From: Antedon bifida
Taxonomy: Eukaryota > Echinodermata > Crinoidea > Comatulida > Antedonidae
Length of the DNA stretch: 64,000 bases
Direction of reading: 5' to 3'
Assembly (NCBI GenBank): GCA_963402885.1
Contig: OY727094.1
Location: forward strand, 13,394,501-13,458,500
Shown here: positions 11,526 through 23,438 of the stretch, piece after piece
How the letters are laid out: the number at the start of each line of letters is the position of its first letter
Position numbering within the stretch: the stretch's first letter is position 1
The notes under the pieces: generated by a model
Seen by the model: only the letters and a program-made list of their open reading frames with translations
Database searches by the model: none
What the model was told of the DNA's origin: nothing
Position numbers and translations under genes: made by a program

Positions 11526-11795
11526 TTTATTTATTTATTTATTTTTTTTTTTTTTTTTTTTTAACCATATTTAATGAGGGTGATCCATCCAGCTATTGCT
11601 GATCATTAGGGACCCTCAGAGGTTCACAAGACAAACATATACACAAGATGCTCTACATAAACAAAGTTTTATTACAAGTCTTTGGGAGTGGAGTAATTTG
11701 GTCCTTAGAAAAAATCCTGACATGTGACGGGACTTGAACCCAGGACCCTTGGAGTGGTTGCCAAGCATCATAACCACCAAGCCACAACTCCACCC
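11526..11795 (-). mobile_element. tRNA-derived SINE
   Basis: On the minus strand the 5' part carries split RNA polymerase III promoter boxes: A-box-like TGGCTTGGTGG (complement of 11774-11784) and a canonical B box GGTTCAAGTCC (complement of 11730-11740), spaced as in a tRNA. A non-tRNA body follows, and the element ends in an A-rich tail seen on the plus strand as the T tract 11542-11562 plus TTTA repeats. Its 5' end is set at the GGGTGGAG start. The LINE partner and a target duplication could not be defined. Confidence 0.8.
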
Positions 11796-12208
11796 GTTGT
11801 ATGTATCATCATCTACATCAAAGCAAAGAACTTATAACACAAGAATCTCCTGTTCTTCAATTTGTATTCAAAACACAATATCGGAAGTACATGGTTAAAA
11901 GGTCAAACTGGGTGACGCCATTTCACAGCATGGAGCAGCGCCCCCTCCAAACTAGGAAGTCAAAACTATTAATTCCTATAGAGGGCTCAGTCAATTACTC
12001 TATCCCCCCTATAGTATCTCCTCTATGATTTTGACTTTCTAATTTGATGAGGGCGTGCTACTCCATGGCTCACAATGGTGCCACCCATTAGCTCAATTCT
12101 ATCCCACAATGCCTTTCGAAATTGTTACGCGCTTCGGACGAAGTGTTATAAGTTCTTTGATCAAAGGTACAATAGTATAGAAATATACTAATTTATTTGT
12201 ATTTTAGT
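11796..12208. other. Non-coding spacer
   Basis: Slightly higher GC than its surroundings (11930-12120), with a 75-codon ORF at 11801-12028 that shows no motif. Nothing supported. Confidence 0.4.
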
Positions 12209-12212
12209 TATT

Positions 12213-14593
12213 GGGGCATTCCACAGTATTTTTTTGTTACGGATGGGACATTTTTGAGAATATAACTAGACATATCTTAGAAATAAAAAAGAATACAAGA
12301 TTCAAAGTAGAATAAATGTATACATATATGGCCAATGTTTATTATGAAAGTCAAAAAAGGAAAAAAGACTGTACCAAAAAAATTTTATTATGAAAATTGT
12401 ATGCGTCGCGGATGGGACGGCAAATGGACATGACTTTTGAGAAGGTTTACGCATTGTAATATTTCTCCTCATTTAAAAGAGATTTTAAAATTTGTTTTGT
12501 ATTATTATGTTGCCAGATAGTTGTTTTAGATAACTGAATGTTAATTATAAAAATTGAACTGCATTTCTAACGTCGCGGACAGGACAACTTTGTCCACGTT
12601 TAAAAATTGTATAAATTTTGCTATTAAAAAAATTTAAAAATAAGTTTTTTACATCAATGTAATCTTTTATTTACAAATAAAAATATAATTCAACCTTTGA
12701 AACACTGTTTAAAAGTTTATGTCAAGTGAAAATATTAAAATTCATAAATATGAAATATTATTTATAAAATTAATTATTCGAAGAGTTATAACGAGAAGCA
12801 ATATTGTAAAATGTTATCAAAATATTTATTTACACTAATATAAAAGTTATGCTTGGCATATTAAACAAGACTTTAACAAATTTAAGGCGAATCTTTAAAA
12901 ATTGGCGTTGGTGTTTGACGTCTGAATTTGTTAGTGGATCCAAGTTGCATCTGAAATTTTCTTCTATCCTTGCTTGGATTTAATAACTGTAGGCCTACTT
13001 CTATTAAAATTCAATCTTAATTATTTAGTATCTGATTTATAAAAGGTTCTTGGTTGCAAATTCACCAAAGAATGAAATCTACAAAGCGATGACCGCACCC
13101 AATTCTCCCATTCATACTGGTCATGTTGTTTTGGATTTAGGTATTGTTCTTTTGTGGATTGTTATTTTAAATACAGACCACAATGTTTTGTGATTAATAA
13201 ACAACAGTTAACACCTTTGTACAGTACTTCTCAGCCTACAGTACAAAAACACTTTTAAATTCTTACAATATTGTCATCACAATCATAAAAAAAATGTCCC
13301 ATCCGTAACATTTAATAAATTTTGATAGTAATGTTTTTTTAATAAAAAAATACAAGTTTTAACAAACTTGTTTAAATCTATTGCAATTTAATATCCTTAG
13401 GAGTTGAAAATTAAGATTTAAAATTAGGAATTGAATAACAATTTTAAAGCCATTACTTCAATAAACACAAATGAGGAAAAAACCCCAATCGAAATGTCTC
13501 AGAAGTAACAATTATGATTTTTGAAATACAAGTATGAAATTAATAAACAATAACTAATTTTAATAAAATACTTTATTATGAATAATTGGAGCTCACTTTG
13601 AAAAAAAAATAACTGCAGTATATTTATGGGCAAAAATGTTAACAAGATGCATGGTTTTATTATGAAATAAAAAGGATTTAAATGATATGTCCCGTCCTTA
13701 ACAAAAATGTCTGTCCCGTGCCTACGAAAAATTTCATCAATATATTTTTGAATATGATATTTTCACCAAAACTTTCAAATTATTTGTTTATAATGTATTG
13801 CATATAGTTTTAAAAGGAGAAAACAAAATATTAAATTGTGGTATCAATACTTTTAACTGAAATGTAAAAAACACCATAAAACTACTATTAAAATGTTGCG
13901 GATGGGACAATTATGAATTTTGAAATGTATATATGAAATTTAATAAACAAAATATGTGTTATAAATGCTTGAATATGTACAATAGAGACATAGAGTAACT
14001 ATATCTGGCAAAAAAAAATGTTCAAAATATGCATGGTTTGTGAAATAATTAGGATTTAAATGATACGTCCCGTCTGTAACAAAAATGTCCTGTCCGTAAC
14101 AATATATTTTTGAAATATAATATTTTCATCAAAATCTAAAATTTTCAAAAAATTTGTTCATGATATAATGAGATATAGTCCTCAAGAGGAGAAAATGAAA
14201 TATCAAGATTTTTGCATCATTACTTTTAAAATAAATGTAAAAAAAACCGCCTAAAACGTTGCGGACGGGACATTTATGAATTTGAAATGGATGTATGAAA
14301 TTAATAAACAAAATTTTAATTAAATACTTGATTATGTATTGAGACATAAAGTAACTATATCTGTTGAAAAACCAGTAATAAGATGCATAGTTTATGAAAT
14401 AAATAGGATTAAAAATGTCCTGTCCGTAACGCCATATTTAATATTCAATAACTTAAAAAATCAATATCAGAAAAATAAAAAAAATGTTATTTAATAAACT
14501 TCAACATGTCTACTTTGAGAAATGGCCAAGAGTTACATCAAAATCAGTAAATGAAATTTTTAAACCCACGGACCAAATACTTTGGAATGCCCC
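12213..14593. mobile_element. 2.38-kb TIR transposon with internal tandem repeats
   Basis: Starts GGGGCATTCCACAGTATTT (12213) and ends with the inverted counterpart AAATACTTTGGAATGCCCC (to 14593): 19-bp terminal inverted repeats with one mismatch. Both sides are flanked by TATT (12209-12212 and 14594-14597), a plausible 4-bp target duplication, although TATT is common in AT-rich DNA. The interior is AT-rich and non-coding, but carries at least nine copies of a GTTACGGATGGGACA-like motif in both orientations (12238, 12410, 12575, 13295, 13690, 13903, 14067, 14090, 14262, 14417). No transposase, so it is a non-autonomous derivative. Superfamily not recognised. Confidence 0.65.
13497..14440 (+). 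repeat. Tandem ~360-400-bp units inside the TIR transposon
   Basis: Units beginning near 13503, 13909 and 14270 share the order TTATGAATTTTGAAATG, TATGAAATTAATAAACAA, GATGCATGGTTT, ATAGGATTTAAATGATA, TGTCCCGTCCGTAAC and AATATATTTTTGAA. The third is incomplete. Between units the motif alternates orientation (TTGCGGATGGGAC, then GTCCCGTCTGTAAC). Confidence 0.65.
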
Positions 14594-14597
14594 TATT

Positions 14598-15989
14598 CTG
14601 TTTTTTTTTAGGCTTCATCATTCAAATGTATTTATTCTGAATTAATTTGAATGTTAATGTAAGAGGCTGAATGTAATGACAAAGAGAGTATTATTGTTTT
14701 ACAGTAGAATGAAACTATAAGTATAAAATTGTCAGTCATAAATGAATATATATGATGGAAAGAAAGACATTTTAAAAATCCCAAATTTTTGGTAAAGCGT
14801 GGATGAGTAGAATGTATGACTGATTCTAAGAGGTCTCTGTTGACTCTGTTATTAATTTACAATAGAAATGAAAATACTGACAATAATTAGTACTACTATT
14901 TAGTATTAGCTGTTGCACATAGTGTGCTGTTAATTTACAATAAAACCTACTAGTGACTTTATGACAGGACGGTAGACGAACGGGGACGGTAGATGAAAAG
15001 ATACGGTAGTCTACACAAAATATTAATCTGCGCATGCTTATGCACAGTATACTGAGCATACTCTGTTCTGTTCATTATCGGGACTTATATTTGGTCGATT
15101 TAACATTCAATCCAATGGACGGAGTAAAGTTCATTGCATCATTTTGAAACCTTGCAACAATAAAAAATGGCTGATCAGTACGCAAAGGGAATACACATTG
15201 TAGTTTTTCATTTTTAGTTAAACTTAATTAAAACATCATATTTTGTCATTGTATATTATAATATGTGGTGGCTGTGAATTCAATTCAATAACATTTATTC
15301 AATAATGGTAAGACAAGAAAAACAAGCATCCTCGTAGCCTCTTTTTAAGGTTTTTATTAGGTGTTTTAATTCATCCTTTTGAACTTTGCTAACTTAACTT
15401 TAAATTTTAGTTAGTGTCAATGACCAACTTAAGGAACGATCAATGTTTTTCAAATTTTTTTCATTTTTGAAACAAGTTTATTTTTAATCTTTGATATTTT
15501 GTGGATAACTAAAGTTTGAATTTAAAAGAATGATCAGTCTGTTAACAAATATTAAGCTTTACAAAATGATTAAAGTTGATCTATTTATCTTGTGATTTTC
15601 AAATAGTATACTGTTGACATTATTGCTTATACTTGAATGAATGCTGTAAAGTAAGCATTGATAATCTGTCATTGTTCTAAAATATTAAAAACTGTAGCAA
15701 CACCAACATTACAGTGGGTAGATTAATATTTAAACGAGTTTGTTTGTTATTGTCTTATAATGATGAAGAAGATGAATAAATAAAACAATGATAGAATATG
15801 AAATTACAGACTGTGCAAAGCACCGGTGCTCACTGCTGTTACCTATTTAATAAAGCATTCCATAATGATAACAATAATGCTTACATTTTATCATCATTCC
15901 TGATGATGATCAAATAAAGTTTGAAACATTCTTATTTGGATTCAGTTTTATACTATGTTGTATTTATTATTATTTAAATAGATGATTAA
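14598..15989. other. Non-coding, no gene recognised
   Basis: AT-rich intron or intergenic sequence. Around 15785-15850 a segment (TGCAAAGCACCGGTG) resembles 21640-21720 (TGCAAAGCACTGGTG), an old duplication. Confidence 0.45.
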
Positions 15990-16084
15990 CAAGGCCGTAT
16001 ACATGGCTTTAGTCACGTGTGCAAATTTGAGTTAGTGTTTACCGACCTACCGACCGACATAGTGAGCTTAGAGTCTCAGTGATT
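15990..16084 (-). mobile_element. Family-4 short Helitron-like element, decayed
   Basis: Left end CAAGGCCGTATACATGGC, then CACGTGTGCAAATTTGAG and GACC/TACC repeats, then GACATAGTGAGC. The right terminus is eroded (GAGTCTCAGTGA) and no longer pairs well. Preceded by AA like the other copies. Confidence 0.55.
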
Positions 16085-16292
16085 AAGTTCACTTAGGTTG
16101 ACCCTGGTCTCCCCAATTTCATTTTTTTTTTGTATATACTGAAATAGACCGAATAATGAAATGAAATCATCATCTAGTTTAATGCTGGTAATAGTTTTTC
16201 TTTTATTTAAATGCTATTTCAATTAAAGGTGTTTTGTAAAAAAGGTCTAAAAAATTAAATAAAATAAAATTTTGTACAGATTTTTTGGTTTT

Positions 16293-16706
16293 TATTGAAC
16301 AGTAAGCTGGTACTGAAAGTTCTAACAATATAAACAGAATTTTAAAAAATAAAATAAATGATGAGTGAGGGCACTGTGTAATATAAAATGTATAGGCCCT
16401 TGTAATGTATTATGGAAAAAATAATTACAAACTAAAAATGGGTCTAATATGGGTCTATATTACATCCTTTAATATCATTGCTCTTCACTATTTAATGATG
16501 ATGAGGCGGTGGACGAAGTTGGTAGTGTGTTGAAAATAAAAGAGAGTATGGTAAAATGCATTACTAAAAATGATGAATAAAACATCATACTAAAATATTC
16601 AGTACAACTAGCCTCTTTGATCATTATAATACACAGGGATCATGAAGGCATTTTTTAAGTGACTTGTCTAAAAAACAAATTTGTGAAAATTGCACTTTTA
16701 AAATAC
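16293..16706 (+). repeat. Duplicated 0.4-kb block, copy 1
   Basis: Almost identical to 31692-32101: CTGGTACTGAAAGT, ATGATGAGTGAGGGCACTG, AATGGGTCTAATATGGGTC and CATCATACTAAAATATTC in identical order and spacing. A more diverged relative lies near 22310-22560. No coding frame is shared, so this is probably an interspersed repeat or an old intronic duplication. Confidence 0.7.
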
Positions 16707-16984
16707 AAAAACACTATTTAATTTTTTTTCTACGGAAGTGATTACAGTAATTTTATTAAAATCCTACAAAATAACATATTCAAAATCTGATTTAATTAAT
16801 CTTCATTTTTCATGATTTTGGGGATAATAGACTTTTTAATTAAATACTGTTTAAAAAATATAATGTTATTTAATAAAATGGTCAAGGCACTATTGTTTTC
16901 AATGTTTTATAAAGTGTTTCAAATGGAAATTATATTTATCAACTTTGCACTGATTACTAGTTGCATTATGGGAGTATTTTTCTA

Positions 16985-17230
16985 TAAGTGTTAATAATAA
17001 TAATAATAGATAGATTTAAATAGCGCAAATAAATGATGTCTCTATGCGCTCGACAATAAAGAGAAAGAGTGGAAACCAAAAGGAAGAGAACAAAAAGACA
17101 AAGCTAAGCACCCAAACCGGAGTGTGGGAATACACCATCACCGCTAACTAGGGATCAGTGTGTAAGGGATTCCCTGTGTAAGTACCCCAGTTAGCATCAG
17201 TTAAGTCTTTTCAGGAATCCGGTGCTAGTC
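16985..17230 (+). mobile_element. SINE-like repeat with TAA microsatellite
   Basis: A TAATAATAATAATAATAG microsatellite followed by GATTTAAATAGCGCAAA and CTCTATGCGCTCGACAA, then a moderately GC-rich non-coding body to about 17225. A microsatellite next to an 'ATAGCGC...GCGCT' motif is common in SINE or MITE tails of marine invertebrates (recollection, not tested). No clear A/B boxes. Confidence 0.35.
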
Positions 17231-17628
17231 AGAAAACAACAATAGGCAAGAAAGGTGAACAAGAGCAAAAATCTAAAAAAATGACTGGGGTAATAATGCA
17301 AAGAGAATAGAAGCATTGTGCAATAATTTCTTTAGTATTTTTGTATTTAATACTTTTAAAATTATATAATTAGAATAGAAAATTATTACAGTAGGCCTAC
17401 TGTATAATTAGATATGAAACTAAAAAATTACCGGCCTAATAATAGATGTTCATAACCACATAAAATTCATAATAAATGGCACCTCGCATTAATAACAAAA
17501 AGTGTATGATGTAATCCGGCGGCCGGATCTACAAACGCAAGGGAAATATAAAAATTTAAAAAAACATTAATTAAAAAAGCCGTTTTATATCAAAAATTAA
17601 ATTGGATGATTTTGAACTATGCCGTAAA

Positions 17629-17692
17629 AGGCAAATTACACTTAGAAAAAATGGCAATGCTGATGACTGGATCTCAAAGGAGATACAAATAA
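17629..17692 (+). repeat. Dispersed repeat fragment, partner at 2119
   Basis: Second copy of the repeat at 2119-2188. It ends at the AA preceding the family-1 element relic. Confidence 0.5.
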
Positions 17693-17694
17693 AA

Positions 17695-18075
17695 CTAGAC
17701 ATGAACTCGACGAGTTAGTTATCCGCACGATAAACGCCATGTGCACGTCATACGTTGGAGTTTGGCACACAGAGAAAGATTATGGCATTATGACCTTATC
17801 TGAAGAATATAATATGTTGTTACAAGTATATTCTGTATACATATTATTACATACAGTGCAGAATAGGTAAAATTACAGGACCCGTCCTTTATTCCTATTT
17901 TTAACATGGCGATGGTATTAAAATGAAACACAAAGATAGGAATTTTCGTAAGGAAATTATCTCAGCAACAACATATTAACGTGTAGAAGAAATTTGAATA
18001 CGTTAAATATAGATGCGCGCTCTTTTAAATGTGATGAACTATAACGCAAGAGATGAAAATATGACTTTTTTTATC
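17695..18075 (-). mobile_element. 3' fragment of a family-1 element
   Basis: Matches the first ~430 bp of the complete copy at 9167 (the element's 3' third, minus strand): CTAGACATGAA, then GAGTTAGTTATCCGCAC and GATAAACGCCATGTGCACG, ending at ATGACTTTTTTTATC near 18075. The 5' two thirds are missing. The terminal hairpin has lost its loop and part of one arm, leaving ACTCGACGAGT. Confidence 0.75.
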
Positions 18076-18145
18076 ATCTAAGAAAAGAGCCAAAATATGA
18101 AAAAAGGTGACATCCTTTAAACAGGGCCCTGCTTTAAAGTTGTTA

Positions 18146-18521
18146 AACTTTACAATCATTTAAACCACCGTTTTATATACATACATTATGTAAATATATT
18201 TACATCGTTTTGAGAACTTCGTTCATAGATAAATTCGGAAATTTTACCCATCTAAACCATTGTGATACGGCAGTAAATATCACCGTTGTTTTTATAGTTA
18301 GGCCTAACATTCAATAACACCGTAGTTTACCGTCGTGAACAAGAACAGCTAACGGGTCCGAATAAAAAATACCGGACACGCTATTTTCACTTTACAATTA
18401 TTTATACCACCGTTTTATATGCATTATGTAAATATACATCGTTTTGAGAACTTCGTTCATAGATAAATTCGGAAATTTCACCCATCTAAACCATGTGATA
18501 TGGCAGTAAATATCACCGAAT
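18146..18521 (+). repeat. Direct duplication, ~245-bp period
   Basis: Two units (18146-18287 and 18388-18521) share AACTTCGTTCATAGATAA, ATTCGGAAATTT, ACCCATCTAAACCAT and GGCAGTAAATATCACCG. Small indels separate them. Nearby sequence to about 19040 also carries scattered TTTACCGT/ACGGTAAA motifs. Confidence 0.7.
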
Positions 18522-20129
18522 AAAAAATCTTATACACTAGAATAGTATTTAATGGACATAATTAATATTTTTTGTGTAGGCCTATCTCCATCATTTGTAT
18601 TTTTACCTATCGTATTATATCAGCGAATGATTAAATAAACTGCATTCCTGATTTGGCCAAGTTCAAATAGGCTTACCTTTTGCGTTATTCTATTTTTTTA
18701 TATATTTTTATTATACCATCAACTGGGCTATAGAGGGCTTTGTTGTCTTCAAGAAAACTATCTGATAAAAACTAGGAGGAAGAGGACACGTGTCACGTCA
18801 CTAAATACACTTGTCTTCAACCCTCAATTAAAACCGGACTTTGCCATTGGTCTATATATTTGAAGGGTGGAGCTATTCAGTAAGTTGGTGATTGTTAAAC
18901 AAGCCAACTAATAGATTGCCTTCAGCAACCAATTAAAAGTCCGTCATGAGACCCATTAAAACATGTAAGTAGGTGATTAACCTTGGTGATTAGTACGACG
19001 TTGTTTACCGTTGTTCAACACTGGTAAACGACGGTAAATTTTTTTTCAAAGGGTTACTGTAACATTGTTTGGGGCGGTGAAGGTTTAAAAATATTGTTTT
19101 TAAACCAAAAAATGATGCTTAACCACAAAATTAAGTATTTAACAAAAATATATTTAAATTTGTTAATTGACAAGCCAAGTGAGTGTTTATGTTTTCATGC
19201 TACTTTTTAAACAAATTAATGTAATCTAAATATATTTTCTGTTTTGTATTCATTTGACCATTACGAAAAAATTTGTATTGAACTTTAACTTGATAATATT
19301 GTTATTTGATTTTCAACTCATCACAAGTCCTAAAAATGAGTGCTTATGTTTTTCATATGTACATTTGGATAAAAAGAAAAAGCCAGTATACAATCTAAAT
19401 TAATAGTTGTGCATTAAATCAGGGCAATTATTAAATACATTCCTAAGTCAATATACATTTTATTTTGATTTCAAATCTCATGGAATAATTAATTTATGTG
19501 TGAAATTATAGGACAATTCTCAATAAAAAAACATAACAATACTGCTTGAACATTAGATGAAAGAGAAACTTCAATCACTGAATGTCAGTAATTCTTAAAT
19601 AATTGACAGAAGGTGAAAAGGTGTAAAACTAATCAAACATCTACAAGAAATAATTCAGAAACAGAAGGACTTGATTGTTCCATAGTTTTGTACAACAATA
19701 CTGTAAATGAAATTCTGTATTTACCTAAAATAATACAAGGTTTAGGTAAAAAGGAAAATCAACATTAAGTGCATATTTTATTAATTTTGTACAAAAATAC
19801 TACATAGTGTAAATTTTAGTTTATTTAAAATATTAAATAATTTAGTGTTTGAACTATCAAGAACTATTGGTGGTTGGACATTATTGTTGGACACAGATAC
19901 CTGGGTCTTTGTACATGCTGATATAGAGAGTAGAAGGCATGGGACCACATTAAGCACTATTTAGTCAATGAAATCAACTAGTAGCCACATGCTAGAAAGA
20001 CGTCCTATTCACGCTGCCGTGCTGTTTAACGATATTTTATGCTGTGGGTACAATGAGTATATTTGAACTACATAGCATTCGCTGGGTTGGTGTTACCGCA
20101 GCCGCTAACGCAGCGTTGAGGGTAGGTTG
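18522..20129. other. Intron sequence, nothing recognised
   Basis: AT-rich and non-coding. It lies between the two ankyrin exons and is probably intron. Confidence 0.45.
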
Positions 20130-20276
20130 TTAAAAAGTATGACCAATGAAAGGTAAGCCACATGTTAAAGGTTTCCTAGTCGTTAGGCTTATAGTAATAT
20201 TGTTATATATGCATTCAGCCATATGTGTACTGTGAATAAAGTGTTTGTAACAAGCAATTTTACGTCTCTTGTCTGT
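20130..20276 (+). mobile_element. Possible solo LTR fragment
   Basis: Begins TGTTAAAAAGTATGACC, contains TGTGAATAAAGTGTTTG (polyadenylation signal with a downstream GT-rich stretch) and ends TGTTATTTAACA, a TG...CA layout like a short LTR. No internal domain or second LTR is visible, and the boundaries are uncertain. Confidence 0.25.
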
Positions 20277-20702
20277 TATTTAACATTCTTGATACGGTGC
20301 TCTACTACAAGGGAAGCGAAGTAGGACCTTTCTCTCTTAAAGGGTGGAACTGGTAAGATAAATTCAGTTTTACTAAACTATAGCATAAAAATTGGAAATT
20401 GCATAAAAACACAAGAAACGTAAACGTTATATTAAATATATTTAGTCATCTGTTTATTAACACCGTTTATTTTTCCTTTATTGTAGCACAATAAAAAAAA
20501 AAAAAATTATGAAACATAGGGGAAATTATGGATCAATAATTATTAGAATGTACGATCAATAAAAATTTATTGTCTATTATAAGACTATTATATAGGTCCC
20601 ATGACAGAATTCAGCTTGTTAAAGCCATAAAAAAGTTAATAAATGAATCACTTAATGAGGTATTGTAGTAGTAAAATAAACATTTTCTATGCATATTATA
20701 AG

Positions 20703-20826
20703 TATGAATGAATGTGTATGAAATTGGTCTGAATCAAATCAATAAAGGAAAACACCAGAAACGTAACGTTATATTACCTATATTATAGTCATCTGATAAT
20801 ATTTTTTACAACACCGTTTATTTTTC
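20703..20826 (+). repeat. Dispersed repeat, copy 1 (partner 22065-22186)
   Basis: Near-identical to 22065-22186: TATGAATGAATGTGTATG, AATTGGTCTGAATCAAATC, AACACCAGAAACGTAACG and CATCTGATAATATTTTTT. A shortened third copy is at 21108-21146 and a diverged one at 20391-20465. Confidence 0.75.
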
Positions 20827-22064
20827 CAATTTTTTTTTAAAGTGCCTCAAAGTTTATGTACAAAAGAATAGAGATTTTCCTGTGTAATTTGAACTTTACT
20901 GTAGCACAATAAAAATCCAAATTATTCTGTGATATTATAAAAAAACAATTATGGATAGATTATTAGGATGTATGATCAATAGAAATTGTTTGCATTTGAC
21001 TATTATTATATGACAGACAGAATTTAGCTTGTTAAACCCATACCAAAGCTAATAAATGAATTGTATAATAAATAGTAGTAAAATAAACAAAATATTGCTG
21101 GATGTGAAAATGTGTATGAAATTGGTCTGAATCAAATCAATAAAGTAAGAATAATTCCATCTACAGTATTTATTCATAGGAAAATTGTCATGGAATATAG
21201 TTTTATTAAATTTAATCTTAATAGATAAATCTTAATTTACTCTGTGAACATGAATGTAAATTGAAAAGATAGGACCATATCCAACTGAAACAAGGACGAA
21301 CCAAGGTTAATATTAAAAAAGGTTGTACTGAAATAGAATCTACAACAATGAAGAGTTTATAAACAATTAATACATTTATATAATGCAAAGTCATTTACAT
21401 CCATTGATTAAAATACAAAGTTATGCTACAATAACTTGGCATATATATTTTTGTTAAATAGCTTGTACTGAAATTTGAAATTTGTCTATATAAGTTCTTT
21501 TAAAAGTAACCATTTAACATTAATGTTAGAAAATGTTAAACTTAAAATTATAAAAATTGAACCTTACATATAGCTACTGTATGTTTATCCTCAAAAAAAT
21601 TTTGTTTGATAAAGTTGGATGATGGAGATAAATATGAATGAATAAAACATGATAAAAGTGCAACTGCAGACTTTGCAAAGCACTGGTGATCACCATTATC
21701 AGTGCTCTAAAATATTTCATAATGTTAAATTTTGGATACATTCTGAACTTGTTACAGTTGTGTAGAACATTTAAGTCTAGTTCAGCTTTCTTGTGTTTCT
21801 TGTTGTATTTCACCTCTAATGTAGGTTTTTTAGTGTTAAACAATTTCCCTTTATTTTTTGTTTACTATAATTTACTATGTGTGTATGTATATTTAAATAA
21901 ATGTTAAGAAATAAACATTTTTTTAATAGACTAAAAATATTGTAATGGATCAATCATCACCTAGTTATGCTAATGATGATTTGTTTATTTTTACATTTTG
22001 TATGACATTGTAATGGTGGTTTGATACTGTAATTATTATGTAAGGTGATTTGTTAAAAACTAGG

Positions 22065-22186
22065 TATGAATGAATGTGTATGAAATTGGTCTGAATCAAA
22101 TCAATAAAGGAAAACACCAGAAACGTAACGTTATATTACCTATATTATAGTCATCTGATAATATTTTTTACAACACCGTTTATTTT
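22065..22186 (+). repeat. Dispersed repeat, copy 2
   Basis: Second copy of the 20703 repeat. Identity is essentially complete over 120 bp, so the duplication is recent. Confidence 0.75.
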
Positions 22187-22309
22187 GTTTAACGGATTTT
22201 TAAACGGTAAATAACACTAACACTATTTCAGTTTTATTTATGTTTGTTAATCCTGAGTATAAAGAAAGAATAAATGTGGCAGATATACTATCTGTATCTT
22301 ATATTGTAT

Positions 22310-22560
22310 ATGGAAAAAATAATTACAACCTAATAACAAAGAACTATAATTGTGGTGTGTATTAAAAGATCACTTTAGCTCTTAACCAAATTCTGCATCA
22401 TCATTCTTGGGATTGGTGGTGGTGACTATAACCAGGAGGTGGTTGGAGTTGGTGATGTTGTTGAAAGGAATAAAGGAGAGTATCGCAAATGAGTATGATG
22501 ATAATTATAAAATAAATGAATACAGTCTATATGTCTATCAACTAGCATCTTTGATCATTT
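22310..22560 (+). repeat. Diverged third copy of the 16293/31692 block
   Basis: Shares TGGAAAAAATAATTACAA, the GGAGGTGGTTGGAGTTGGT region, AAAGGAGAGTAT and ACTAGCATCTTTGATCATT in order with the other two copies. It has insertions absent from them. Confidence 0.5.
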
Positions 22561-22873
22561 GTACCTCTATGTGATATATAGGTAGAATCATAGTGTTTCA
22601 AAGTTATTAAACAATTTTGTGAAAATGAACTAAAGAAATTTTGTGTAATAGAAGTGTACATAATTCCGACTTAATTACTGTATATCTACACTTTGGAATA
22701 AGGATTATATTTCAATAGTATGTTGCTGTAGTTTTCATTGTTTTATAAAGAGTTCAATGAAAATGTTTAAACATGACAAAATGTATAGTGTCATAGCAAT
22801 TTTTATGACTAAATATCAGAGAAAAAAATATATTGAAAAACTTCAAATAATGCCAATTCTAGTATCAATACAG

Positions 22874-23229
22874 TTAAAGATGTATTGTCCCCCAAAAACA
22901 TGAAAAATGAAAATTAATTAAATCAGACTTTGAATAGGTTATTTTGTAGTTTTAATAAAGTCAATCACGTCCAATGGAAAAAAAACGAAAAAAAAATAAT
23001 GTTTTCAGTTATAAAATGACAAAATAAATGGTTAAATTCAACCAAAAATCCATTGGCTGGCAGCCAATTTGACCATTTTTTGCTTTAAATCACATTTTTT
23101 TCAGGTAAATACATTTTTTTTCGATCCAATTTTTGGTCAAAGTGGATAACTATTGTGTTACATTAATCCGGAATATTAAAAAAAAAAATTGTTAAGAATT
23201 ATTTTTTCAGGGGGACAATACATCTTTAA
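22874..23229. mobile_element. TTAA-flanked MITE (356 bp)
   Basis: TTAA + AGATGTATTGTCCCCC at the left is mirrored by GGGGGACAATACATCT + TTAA at the right: 16-bp perfect terminal inverted repeats flanked by TTAA on both sides. A TTAA target is typical of piggyBac and Kolobok elements. No transposase, so non-autonomous. Relatives are at 25552-26105 (complete), 801-927 and 32108-32140 (fragments). Confidence 0.8.
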
Positions 23230-23339
23230 ATAAAAACATTAAATAGCATTATAACATGCAGATATTATTACTCAAAAGATTATTATATTTAAAATACAAA
23301 ATATCAAAAAATATGACTATGAAAGAATGTATAACTTAC

Positions 23340-23438
23340 TCTGTCTTGGATATTGATGTCTGACCCTGCATCAACCAGCAGGTTACAGCAGGCTGAGTGA
23401 CCTGCTAAAGCTGCCAAATGCAAAGCTGAGTGTCCAAC
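23340..23438 (-). CDS. Ankyrin-repeat exon (internal, 33 codons)
   Basis: On the minus strand TTTTAG precedes the exon and GTAAGT follows it (complement of 23334-23339). It encodes VGHSALHLAALAGHSACC, then NLLVDAGSDINIQDR. This is a full ankyrin repeat: G-x-S-A-L-H-L-A-A, GH at the inter-helix turn, LL-x-x-GSDINIQD at the hairpin into the next repeat. Length 99 bp and phase 0-0, identical to the exon at 7568-7666 downstream. The gene product therefore contains at least two such repeats and is built of repeat-sized modular exons. The intron to the next recognised exon would be about 15.7 kb unless exons of other types were missed. Confidence 0.88.

Noticed and set aside
11730-11795. Functional tRNA gene
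   Set aside because: A and B boxes are present, but the acceptor stem does not close and a long SINE body with A tail follows.
22400-22480. Minus-strand frame reading a His/Gln/Pro-rich C-terminus
   Set aside because: No acceptor AG in the right place, and the corresponding frame is not kept in the related copies at 16500 and 31905.
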